NCBI GenBank assembly: GCA_963798075.1 | Contig: CAWCRU010000029.1 | Span: 209,765-273,764 of the forward strand | Direction of reading: 5' to 3' | DNA: 64,000 nucleotides | From: DATAOG01 sp963798075 | Lineage (GTDB): Bacteria > Pseudomonadota > Alphaproteobacteria > Geminicoccales > Geminicoccaceae | Part shown: in pieces, positions 48,086 to 55,737 of the stretch | How the letters are laid out: each line of letters begins with the position of its first letter | Position numbering within the stretch: position 1 is the stretch's first letter | Notes under the pieces: generated by a model | The model's database searches: none | Told to the model about the DNA's origin: nothing | What the model saw: only the letters and a program-made list of their open reading frames with translations | Made by a program: the position numbers and the translations under genes

Positions 48086-50857
48086 ATGACCGATACCATC
48101 AAGTTCACCCTCGACGGCCGGCCGGTCGCGGCCGCGCCTGGCGAAACCATCTGGGAGGTCGCCAGGCGCGCGGGCACCCTGATCCCGCATCTATGCTGGC
48201 TGCCCGAACCCGGCTACCGGGCCGACGGCAACTGCCGCGCCTGCATGGTCGAAATCGAGGGTGAGCGGGTGTTGGCGGCGTCGTGCATCCGCAAGCCGAC
48301 CAACGACATGAAGGTGGTCACGGCCTCGGAGCGGGCCAAGACCGCGCGCCGCATGGTCATGGAGCTGCTGCTCGCCGACCAGCCCGAGCGCGAGGTCGCG
48401 CATCATCCCGACTCGCAGCTCTGGCAATGGGCCGACCGGATGGGCGTGGAAAGCTCCCGCTTTCCCGAGCGTCGGCCTCAAGTCGCCGACTTGAGCCATC
48501 CGGCGATGGCGGTCAATCTGGACGCCTGCATCCACTGCAATCTGTGTGTGCGCGCCTGCCGCGAGGTCCAGGTCAACGACGTGATCGGCATGGCGTATCG
48601 AAATGCGCACGCCAAGATCGTGTTCGACCAGGATGATCCGATGGGCGAGAGCACCTGCGTTGCCTGCGGCGAGTGCGTCCAGGCATGCCCGACGGGCGCC
48701 CTGATGCCGGCCGCGATCGTCGATGCCGCGGGCAAGGGCCACCCCGAGGTCGATCGCAGGGTCGAGAGCGTCTGCCCCTACTGCGGGGTCGGCTGCCAGA
48801 TCACCTACCAGGTCAAGGACGACCGGATCCGCTACGTCAGCGGCCGCAACGGCCCGGCGAATGCGAACCGGCTGTGCGTCAAGGGCCGCTTCGGCTTCGA
48901 CTACGTGACCCACCCGCACCGCCTGACCCGGCCGATGATCCGCAAGGAGGGCGCGGCCAAGGGCGCCCTGCCCGACCTCGACCCCGCCAACCCCTGGACG
49001 CATTTCCGGGAGGCGAGCTGGGAGGAGGCGCTCGACGTCGCCGCCGGCGGCCTGCGCGCAATCCGTGACCGGGAGGGGCCCAGGGCGCTCGCGGGCTTCG
49101 GCTCGGCCAAGGGCTCGAACGAGGAGGCCTACCTCGTCCAGAAGCTGGTCCGAGCCGGCTTCGGCACCAACAACGTCGACCACTGCACGCGGCTCTGTCA
49201 CGCGAGCTCGGTCGCAGCGCTCCTGGAGAACATCGGCTCGGGCGCGGTGACGGCCCCGTTCACCGCGGCGCTCGATGCCGACGTGATCGTCGTGATCGGC
49301 GCCAATCCGACCGAGAACCATCCGGTCGCCGCGACCTTCTTCAAGCAGGCGGCCAAGCGCGGCAAGACGCTGGTCGTCATGGACCCGCGCGGCCAGGCGC
49401 TCAAGCGCCACGCCACCCACATGCTGCAGTTCAAGCCCGGCAGCGACGTCGCGATGCTCAACGCGCTGATGCACACGATCGTCGAGGAGGGCCTCTACGA
49501 CCGCCAGTACATCCAGGCGCACACCGAGGGCTTCGAGCAGCTGAAGGAGCACCTGCGCGAGTTCTCGCCGGACGCCATGGCCGCGGTCTGCGGCATCGAT
49601 GCCGATACCTTGCGCACGGTCGCGCGCACCTTCGCGACCGCGCAGCGGGCGATCGTGTTCTGGGGCATGGGCATCTCACAGCACGTGCACGGCACCGACA
49701 ACGCCCGCTGCCTGATCTCGCTGGTCCTGATGTGCGGCCAGGTCGGCCGGCCGGGCACGGGTCTGCACCCCTTGCGCGGCCAGAACAACGTCCAGGGCGC
49801 CTCGGACGCCGGCCTGATCCCGATGATGTTCCCCGACTATGGCCGGGTCGGCCAGGACGCGATCCGCACCCGCTTCGAGGAGCTGTGGGGAAAAAAGCTC
49901 GACCCCGAGCCGGGCCTGACCGTGGTCGAGATCGTGCACGCGATCCATGCCGGCCAGATCAAGGGCATGTACATCATGGGCGAGAACCCGGCCATGTCCG
50001 ACCCGGACGTCCAGCACGCCCGCGAAGCGCTGGCCATGCTCGAGCATCTGGTGGTCCAGGACCTGTTCCTGACCGAGACCGCGATGTACGCCGACGTCGT
50101 ACTGCCGGCCTCCGCCTGGCCCGAGAAGGAGGGCACGGTCACCAACACCAACCGCCAGGTCCAGATGGGCCGCCCGGCGCTGCCGCTCCCGGGCGAAGCG
50201 CGCCAGGACTGGTGGATCGTGCAGCAGATCGCGCGCCGGATCGGGCTCGACTGGAACTACACCGGCCCGGCCGACGTCTACGCCGAAATGATGCAGGCGA
50301 TGCCGTCGCTTGCCAACATCACCTGGGACCGCCTCGCCGCCGAGTCTTCTGTCACTTACCCCTGCGATGGGCCCGATCAGCCGGGCCAGGACATCGTGTT
50401 CGGCGACCGCTTCCCCACGGGCGACGGCCGCGGCAAGTTCACGCCGGCCGACGTGCTGCCCCCGGCCGAGCTGCCGGACGCCCACTATCCGATGGTGCTG
50501 ACCACCGGCCGCCAGCTCGAGCACTGGCACACCGGCGCCATGACGAGGCGGGCGGGCACTCTCGACGCGCTCGAGCCGGAGGCCGTCGCCAGCCTGCACC
50601 CGCGCGACCTCCGCACGCTCGGCGTGGCACCGGGCGAGTCGATCCGCGTGACCACCAGGCGGGGTGCGATCGAGCTGATGGCACGCGCCGACCGCGCGGT
50701 CGCCGAGGGCATGGTCTTCATCCCCTTCTGCTACGTCGAGGCGGCCGCCAACATCCTGACCAACCCCCAGCTCGACCCGTTCGGCAAAATCCCGGAATAC
50801 AAATTCTGCGCCGCCCGGGTGGAAAAAGCCGGTGCCGTGCCCCAGGCGGCGGAATAG
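48086..50857 (+). CDS. fdhF: NAD-dependent formate dehydrogenase subunit alpha (orphan)
   Basis: Molybdenum enzyme oxidising formate to CO2. The 923-residue product has a 2Fe-2S domain (Cys37, 50, 53, 67) and two 4Fe-4S motifs (CIHCNLCVRAC and CVACGECVQACP). The molybdopterin region has CPYCGVGC...NRLCVKG, with Cys371-His372 in CTRLCHASS as the metal ligand and proton acceptor; selenocysteine is not used. QNNVQGASD and MGENPAMSDPD are present. Usually fdsA lies in fdsGBACD; here no beta, gamma or chaperone genes adjoin, so its electron partner must be elsewhere or it acts in a different complex. moaB and moeB in this window supply the cofactor. Confidence 0.94.
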   Translation: MTDTIKFTLDGRPVAAAPGETIWEVARRAGTLIPHLCWLPEPGYRADGNCRACMVEIEGERVLAASCIRKPTNDMKVVTASERAKTARRMVMELLLADQPEREVAHHPDSQLWQWADRMGVESSRFPERRPQVADLSHPAMAVNLDACIHCNLCVRACREVQVNDVIGMAYRNAHAKIVFDQDDPMGESTCVACGECVQACPTGALMPAAIVDAAGKGHPEVDRRVESVCPYCGVGCQITYQVKDDRIRYVSGRNGPANANRLCVKGRFGFDYVTHPHRLTRPMIRKEGAAKGALPDLDPANPWTHFREASWEEALDVAAGGLRAIRDREGPRALAGFGSAKGSNEEAYLVQKLVRAGFGTNNVDHCTRLCHASSVAALLENIGSGAVTAPFTAALDADVIVVIGANPTENHPVAATFFKQAAKRGKTLVVMDPRGQALKRHATHMLQFKPGSDVAMLNALMHTIVEEGLYDRQYIQAHTEGFEQLKEHLREFSPDAMAAVCGIDADTLRTVARTFATAQRAIVFWGMGISQHVHGTDNARCLISLVLMCGQVGRPGTGLHPLRGQNNVQGASDAGLIPMMFPDYGRVGQDAIRTRFEELWGKKLDPEPGLTVVEIVHAIHAGQIKGMYIMGENPAMSDPDVQHAREALAMLEHLVVQDLFLTETAMYADVVLPASAWPEKEGTVTNTNRQVQMGRPALPLPGEARQDWWIVQQIARRIGLDWNYTGPADVYAEMMQAMPSLANITWDRLAAESSVTYPCDGPDQPGQDIVFGDRFPTGDGRGKFTPADVLPPAELPDAHYPMVLTTGRQLEHWHTGAMTRRAGTLDALEPEAVASLHPRDLRTLGVAPGESIRVTTRRGAIELMARADRAVAEGMVFIPFCYVEAAANILTNPQLDPFGKIPEYKFCAARVEKAGAVPQAAE

Positions 50858-50941
50858 GCTGCTGTCAGTTAGAGCTGAAATTGCTGAATCCTCGTTTCAA
50901 CTTAGGATAGATTGCCCTCGAACCGCGAGGACGAGGTCGTT

Positions 50942-52477
50942 ATGGCCCTGTGGCGGACTGCTCAGCTTTTGCTAGCCGCAGCCCTTTGCCTTCTCTCGCT
51001 CCAGTCGGCGAGGGCCGGATTCGACGAAGGCTACACCGCCTACGAACAAGGCGCCTATCCCGCCGCTTTTAGTGAATTTCTACCCTTGGCACGTGCTGGC
51101 GACATCCGGGCCCAAGCCATGCTGAGCGTGATGTATCTCGAGGGCCAGGGAACTTCGCCAAATTATTCGGAAGCAGCCAAGTGGTCTCGTCTAGCAGCGC
51201 TTCAAGGACTCGCCGATGCGCAGTTTATTCTGGGCAATTTGTACCTACTAGGTGAAGGCGTTCACCAAGATGAAGTCGAAGCGTCGAGATGGATTCGACT
51301 TGCCGCGAATCAGGGTTACGCCGACGCGCAGGCTATCCTGGGCATGATGTACGCTCGGGGCCGCGGGGTGCCTCAGGATAATTTGCGCGCCTACATGTGG
51401 TTGAACTTGGCCGCCGCTGGTGAAACTGATCGCGAATCGCGAGAGCGTACGGCCGAGATGCGCGACGGGGTTGCTGCGCGGCTGACGCCTGCTCAGCGCG
51501 CCGAGGCGCAGGAAATGGCGCGCCACTGGCGACCCGAATCTCACCCAGCGCAAGGGGCTGCCTCCCCACCGCGCCTGCTGACTGACGAGGAGTTCTTGGG
51601 CAAGAGTGCCGTTCTCGAAGGAGTTCAAACGAAGCTGGCGGCGCTCGGTTACGATCCCGGTCCCGTAGATGGCGTGATGGGGCGGCGGACCCGCGCCGCG
51701 ATTCAGGCCTTTCAGGCTGATGCCGGCCTTCGGGTGGACGGCGAGATTTCCGATGAGCTGATCGCGGCATTGAACGAAGCCGCAGCGAACGGCCGGAGAG
51801 TTACGGCTCGGGCGGCTCCGCCAGAGCGCCGGCTCGATAGCACTGGCAGCGGCCTTGCCATCAGCCAGGACGGACAGATCGTCACCAATCACCACGTCGT
51901 GGCGGACTGCGCTGAGATACGCGTCCGGCCGGCCGGGCAGCAAGCGGTTGTGGGCGTCGTGGTCGCCGACGATTCCGGTAACGACCTCGCTCTGCTGCGC
52001 TCGCCGGCGCGCTTGCCCCCAGCTGTCCTTCGGAACGACAGCGGCATCCGTTCGGGCGACACCGTCGTAGCCGTCGGCTTTCCTTTGCCCGGGCTGCTCG
52101 CGACCGAGGCCAGCGTGACCACCGGGACGGTGAGCGCTTTGGCGGGGATCGGCAACGACACGCGCTTTCTGCAGATGGCGGCGCCGGTTCAGCCGGGCAA
52201 CAGCGGCGGCCCGTTGCTCGATCTCGAAGGCCGCGTGGTCGGCGTCGTGGTCAGCAAGCTCGACGCGCTCGAGGTGGCGAGCGTCACGGGCGACATCCCG
52301 CAGAACGTCAACTTCGCCATCAAGGCGAGCGTCGTGCGCAGTTTCCTGGATGCCAGCGGGGTCGGGGTGGCGCCTCGCGGCCGGCTCGCTGAGCCTGCCT
52401 ATCCGATCCAGCTCAGTCCCGCCTCCGTTGGTGCCGACGCCAAGGCATTTACGGTTCTGGTGGAATGTTGGAAATAG
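50942..52477 (+). CDS. Exported Sel1-repeat / peptidoglycan-binding / trypsin-like serine protease
   Basis: A 511-residue secreted protein. Signal peptide 1-25 (ending SARA). Sel1-type repeats follow (GDIRAQAMLSVMYLEGQGTSPNYSEAAKWSRLAA and two more), then a PG_binding_1 domain (VQTKLAALGYDPGPVDGVMGRRTRAAIQAFQ, about 225-260). Last is a trypsin-like domain with the triad His318 (TNHHVV), Asp348 (NDLALLR) and Ser421 (QPGNSGGP). It may act at the cell wall on proteins. Its upstream and N-terminal DNA is more AT-rich than the surrounding genes, suggesting acquisition. ATG 50942 is used rather than TTG 50912. Confidence 0.9.
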   Translation: MALWRTAQLLLAAALCLLSLQSARAGFDEGYTAYEQGAYPAAFSEFLPLARAGDIRAQAMLSVMYLEGQGTSPNYSEAAKWSRLAALQGLADAQFILGNLYLLGEGVHQDEVEASRWIRLAANQGYADAQAILGMMYARGRGVPQDNLRAYMWLNLAAAGETDRESRERTAEMRDGVAARLTPAQRAEAQEMARHWRPESHPAQGAASPPRLLTDEEFLGKSAVLEGVQTKLAALGYDPGPVDGVMGRRTRAAIQAFQADAGLRVDGEISDELIAALNEAAANGRRVTARAAPPERRLDSTGSGLAISQDGQIVTNHHVVADCAEIRVRPAGQQAVVGVVVADDSGNDLALLRSPARLPPAVLRNDSGIRSGDTVVAVGFPLPGLLATEASVTTGTVSALAGIGNDTRFLQMAAPVQPGNSGGPLLDLEGRVVGVVVSKLDALEVASVTGDIPQNVNFAIKASVVRSFLDASGVGVAPRGRLAEPAYPIQLSPASVGADAKAFTVLVECWK

Positions 52478-52517
52478 ATGTGGCGCTGCCCGTCGAAGCT
52501 GGCCTCTTGCCATTGGA

Positions 52518-52793
52518 ATGAGCATGGGGAACAACACCATCATGAAGGTGCCGATCCCACCCGAATTCGAAGCTTTCGCCCGCACGGAGGTCGCGGCTGG
52601 ACGCTTCGCATCGGAAGCCGAAGTCGTGGCGGAGGCGCTCAAGCAATACCTCGCCGACCGTGAGGCCTTGCTGGCGCTGCTTGATCCGGCGATCGAGCAG
52701 CTCGACCGCGGCGAAGGGTGCCCGTTCGATGCTGCGGCCACCAAGCGGCGCGCCCGGGAGCGGCGCCAGCGCGCGGGCGCATGCCCCGAATAA
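52518..52793 (+). CDS. ParD-like (CopG/RHH) antitoxin
   Basis: A 91-residue protein with the ParD pattern: a short strand KVPIPPEFEAFARTEVAAGRFASEAEVVAEALKQYLADREA (ribbon-helix-helix), and a C-terminal acidic/arginine tail that would wrap the toxin. It is followed by, and overlaps by 13 bp, a ParE/RelE-family toxin gene, the normal order. Start could be ATG 52518, 52524 or 52542. Such modules stabilise islands or act as stress responders. Confidence 0.85.
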   Translation: MSMGNNTIMKVPIPPEFEAFARTEVAAGRFASEAEVVAEALKQYLADREALLALLDPAIEQLDRGEGCPFDAAATKRRARERRQRAGACPE

Positions 52794-53074
52794 TCGTCTC
52801 GCCGCTGGCTCAAGCCGACATCGACGAGATCTGGGACTACATCGCCCGCGACAGCAGCCGGAACGCCGGTCGCTTCGTCGATCGGATCGAGCAGCGCTTC
52901 GGATTGCTGGCCGCGAATCCTCGCCTGGGCGTTGCGCGTGACGACCTTCGGCCAGGCCTGCGGCAGTTTGGCTATGCCCGTTACCTGATCTACTATCGGC
53001 TCATCCGGGGCGGGATCGAAGTCGTCCGTGTGGTCTACGGCGCGCGCGATCAGAACGCCCTCTGGCGCCGCTAG
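52781..53074 (+). CDS. ParE/RelE-family toxin
   Basis: The 97-residue product has the ParE pattern: IIVSPLAQADIDEIWDYIARDSSRNAGRFVDRIEQRF, then LGVARDDLRPGLRQFGYARYLIYYRLIRGGIEVVRVVYGARDQ. This is a compact beta-rich toxin of the ParE/RelE superfamily that may target DNA gyrase; the target cannot be told from sequence. ATG 52781 overlaps the antitoxin end. Confidence 0.88.
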   Translation: MPRIIVSPLAQADIDEIWDYIARDSSRNAGRFVDRIEQRFGLLAANPRLGVARDDLRPGLRQFGYARYLIYYRLIRGGIEVVRVVYGARDQNALWRR

Positions 53075-53091
53075 GGTTCGAAGGAGAGGCG

Positions 53092-53568
53092 ATGCGAAGC
53101 CGAATCTTGGCGGACGAGACGGCGGTCGCGGACCAGCCGCGTTCGCTGTACGACCGGGACTTCGCGCTCTGGGTCGAGGCGCAGGTGGCGGCGATCCGGG
53201 CGGGGGACCTCGGCGCGCTCGACGTCGAAAACCTCGTCGAGGAGCTCGAGGGGTTGAGCAAGCGCGATGTGCGGGCGTTGGGGGCGCAGCTCAAGCGCGT
53301 CATGACGCATCTGCTCAAGCAGCGATACCAGCCCGAGCGGGCGACCTCGAGCTGGGAGCGCTCAATCAGGAACGGCCGCGAGCAGATTGCCGACATCCTC
53401 GACCAGAGCCCGAGCCTGCGCCGGACCTTGCCGGATCCGATGGCGAAAAACTACCCACGGGCGGTCGCCCAGGCCGCCGACGAGACGCGACTAGCGACCG
53501 GCAGCTTTCCCGAGCAGCCGCCGTTCACGTTGGCCGAGGTGCTGGGCGAGGCTGAAGGCGGCGGATGA
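53092..53568 (+). CDS. DUF29 family protein
   Basis: A 158-residue helical protein matching the DUF29 pattern: SLYDRDFALWVEAQVAAIRAGDLGALDVENLVEELEGLSKRDVRALGAQLKRVMTHLLKQRYQPE and SWERSIRNGREQIADIL. Function unknown; the family is common in cyanobacteria and alphaproteobacteria, often as small islands. Follows the ParE gene by 17 bp and may belong to the same acquired segment. Confidence 0.88.
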   Translation: MRSRILADETAVADQPRSLYDRDFALWVEAQVAAIRAGDLGALDVENLVEELEGLSKRDVRALGAQLKRVMTHLLKQRYQPERATSSWERSIRNGREQIADILDQSPSLRRTLPDPMAKNYPRAVAQAADETRLATGSFPEQPPFTLAEVLGEAEGGG

Positions 53569-53575
53569 CGCCGGC

Positions 53576-54856
53576 TCAGAACCGGTCGCGAAGGCTGTAG
53601 TAGAGCATGCCGAGGACCAGGGCCGGGAAGCGGAGCAGGGTGCCGCCGGGGAAGCGCGGCACCGGGAGGCTCGCCATGACGTCGAAGCGCTCGGCCGTGC
53701 CCGCGACCGCCTCGGCGATCAGCTGGCCCGCAAGCGTCGCGAGCGCCACTCCCTGGCCGGAATAGCCGTGGGCTACGAACACGTCGGGCGCGAGGCGGGC
53801 GAAGTGCGGCAGGCGGGTGCGGGTGATCGCGAGCGTGCCGCCCCAGGCGTAGTCGATCGGTGTTTCCGCGAGTTGCGGGAACACCCGGAGCATGGATCTG
53901 CGAACGAGGCCTTTGAGGTCGGGGGGTAAGCGGCGGGTGTAGGTCTCGCCGCCGCCGAACAGGAGGCGTCGGTCGGCCGAGAGCCGGAAATAGTCGATCA
54001 CGTGCTTGGTATCGGCGACCGCGACGTCGTCCCTGATCAGGCTGCGCGCACGCGCCTCGCCGAGGGGTGCGGTCGCGAGCATGAAGTTGTTGATCGGCAT
54101 GATCCGGCCGGCAAGGCGCGGCGCCAGGCTGCCCAGATGGCCGTTCATCGCCAGCACCAGATGGCGCGCCCGGACCTCGCCTTCGCGGGTGGCGGCCCGC
54201 GGCTCTGGCGCCTCGTCGATCCGGAGCACCCGGCTCTGCTCGAAGATCCGGCCGCCCGCCGCGAGCGCCGCGCGGGCGAGGCCGAGCGCGTAGTTCAAGG
54301 GATGCAGATGGCGGCCGTCAGAGTCGAGCAGGCCGCCGAAATAGCGGGAGGTGCCCAGCATCGCCGCCATCTCGGCGCGGGGCACGGAGCGGGCGTGCGG
54401 GTAGCCGTAGCGGCTCTGCAGATGCTCTGCCTCCCGTTCGAGCTCTCTGGCATGCGCAAGCTTGTGGGCGGCATCGAGGATGCCGGGCTTAAGGTCGCAG
54501 GCGATCGCATGGCGCGCGATCCGCTCCCTGACCAGCGCCTTGGCGGCCTCGGCCAGTTGCCAGAGCCCCCTGGCCCGCCGGTCGCCGACCAGGCGCTCGA
54601 GCATCAATTGACCCACCCGCTGACCGGAGCTCAGCTGGCCGCCGTTGCGGCCCGAGGCGCCGGCGCCGACCCGCGCCGCCTCCAGCAGCACCGCGTCGTA
54701 GCCGCGCTCGGCCAGATGCAGAAGTGCGGAAAGGCCGGTGTAGCCGCCGCCGATGATCAGGGCATCGGCCCGGATGCTGCCCTGGAGCCGGGGATGGGCG
54801 GGCATCGCGTTGGCGCTCGCGACGTAGTAGGAAGCGGGATGGCCGGATGGCGGCAA
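53576..54856 (-). CDS. FAD-dependent amine oxidoreductase (DAO family, PuuB/OrdL type)
   Basis: A 426-residue D-amino-acid oxidase-fold flavoenzyme, similar to gamma-glutamylputrescine oxidase. FAD motif ALIIGGGYTGLSALLHLAERGYDAVLLEA (about 33-61), GAGASGRNGGQLSSGQR, GGGETYTRRLP and VFVAHGYSGQGVALATLAGQLIAEA at the end. As read it starts with TTG at 54854-54856, with an in-frame TGA just upstream. A GTG start in a shifted frame at 54867-54869 (TENL) would splice perfectly to LPPSGHPASYY if one base were deleted, so the N-terminus may be affected by an indel. Substrate unknown. Confidence 0.88.
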   Translation of the reverse strand: MPPSGHPASYYVASANAMPAHPRLQGSIRADALIIGGGYTGLSALLHLAERGYDAVLLEAARVGAGASGRNGGQLSSGQRVGQLMLERLVGDRRARGLWQLAEAAKALVRERIARHAIACDLKPGILDAAHKLAHARELEREAEHLQSRYGYPHARSVPRAEMAAMLGTSRYFGGLLDSDGRHLHPLNYALGLARAALAAGGRIFEQSRVLRIDEAPEPRAATREGEVRARHLVLAMNGHLGSLAPRLAGRIMPINNFMLATAPLGEARARSLIRDDVAVADTKHVIDYFRLSADRRLLFGGGETYTRRLPPDLKGLVRRSMLRVFPQLAETPIDYAWGGTLAITRTRLPHFARLAPDVFVAHGYSGQGVALATLAGQLIAEAVAGTAERFDVMASLPVPRFPGGTLLRFPALVLGMLYYSLRDRF

Positions 54857-54936
54857 GGTTTTCTGTCACTCTGGCGTCAGTCGGGTTCTTGCCGCTGCGC
54901 GCGGCCGATGTCGAGCGCCTTGGACCGCCATCTCTG

Positions 54937-55650
54937 ATGATCGGCCCCGAAGAACTCCCGGCGCGGCTGCTCTACCGCGACGGCCTGATGTTGATCCTCG
55001 ACAAGCCCGCGGGGCTGCCGGTCCACCGCGGCCCGAAGGGCGGCCCCAGCCTCGACCAGTTCCTGGACGCGCTCCGGTTCGGCCTGCCGAGGCGGCCCGA
55101 ACTTGCCCACCGACTCGACCGCGAGACCTCGGGCTGCCTCGTGCTCGGCCGCCACCGCCAGGCGCTCCGGCGCCTGGGCCGCCTGTTCGCCGCCGGCCGG
55201 GTCGACAAGACCTACTGGGCGGTCGTCGAGGGTGCCCCGCCCGCGGCCGCAGGGACGATCGAGCTGGCGCTCGGCCGCCGCGCCGACGATCCGCGCAGCT
55301 GGTGGATGACGGTCGACCCCGCGGGCCAGCCCGCGGTCACCGACTACCGGGAGCTCGGTCGCGCCGGCGAGCTCTCTTGGCTCGAGCTCCGGCCGCGGAC
55401 CGGGCGCACCCATCAACTGCGGGTCCATCTCGCAGCCCTCGGCTGCCCCGTCCTGGGCGATCGGGTCTATGGCTTCCGGCACCGCCTCGACCCGCCGCCG
55501 CTGCATCTGCACGCCCGCACCATCGCGCTGCCGCTCTACCCGAGACGGCCGCCGATCAGCGCGAGCGCACCGCCGCCCGTGCACATGCTGCCCACACTTC
55601 TGGCCTGCGGGCTCGGGAGCGGGCAGGAGCCGGCGCTGGTCCGCGCCTGA
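54937..55650 (+). CDS. RluA-family pseudouridine synthase
   Basis: The 237-residue product has the RluA catalytic motif ELAHRLDRETSGCLVLGR with the active-site Asp, the ILDKPAGLPVHRG N-terminal strand, DKTYWAVVEG, and PRTGRTHQLRVHLAALGCPVLGDRVYG. It lacks an S4 domain, so it belongs to the smaller RluA/RluC-like or tRNA-type group. ATG 54937 gives the core without the Arg-rich 30-residue leader that an earlier GTG would add. Confidence 0.93.
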   Translation: MIGPEELPARLLYRDGLMLILDKPAGLPVHRGPKGGPSLDQFLDALRFGLPRRPELAHRLDRETSGCLVLGRHRQALRRLGRLFAAGRVDKTYWAVVEGAPPAAAGTIELALGRRADDPRSWWMTVDPAGQPAVTDYRELGRAGELSWLELRPRTGRTHQLRVHLAALGCPVLGDRVYGFRHRLDPPPLHLHARTIALPLYPRRPPISASAPPPVHMLPTLLACGLGSGQEPALVRA

Positions 55651-55737
55651 TCCTTTCCAGTCCTTCCCTCGGGCGCGCGCTTGCGGCAGTCTCTGCCGAT
55701 GCCGAGCCACGATTGCATGCCATGGGCCGTTGCGGGC

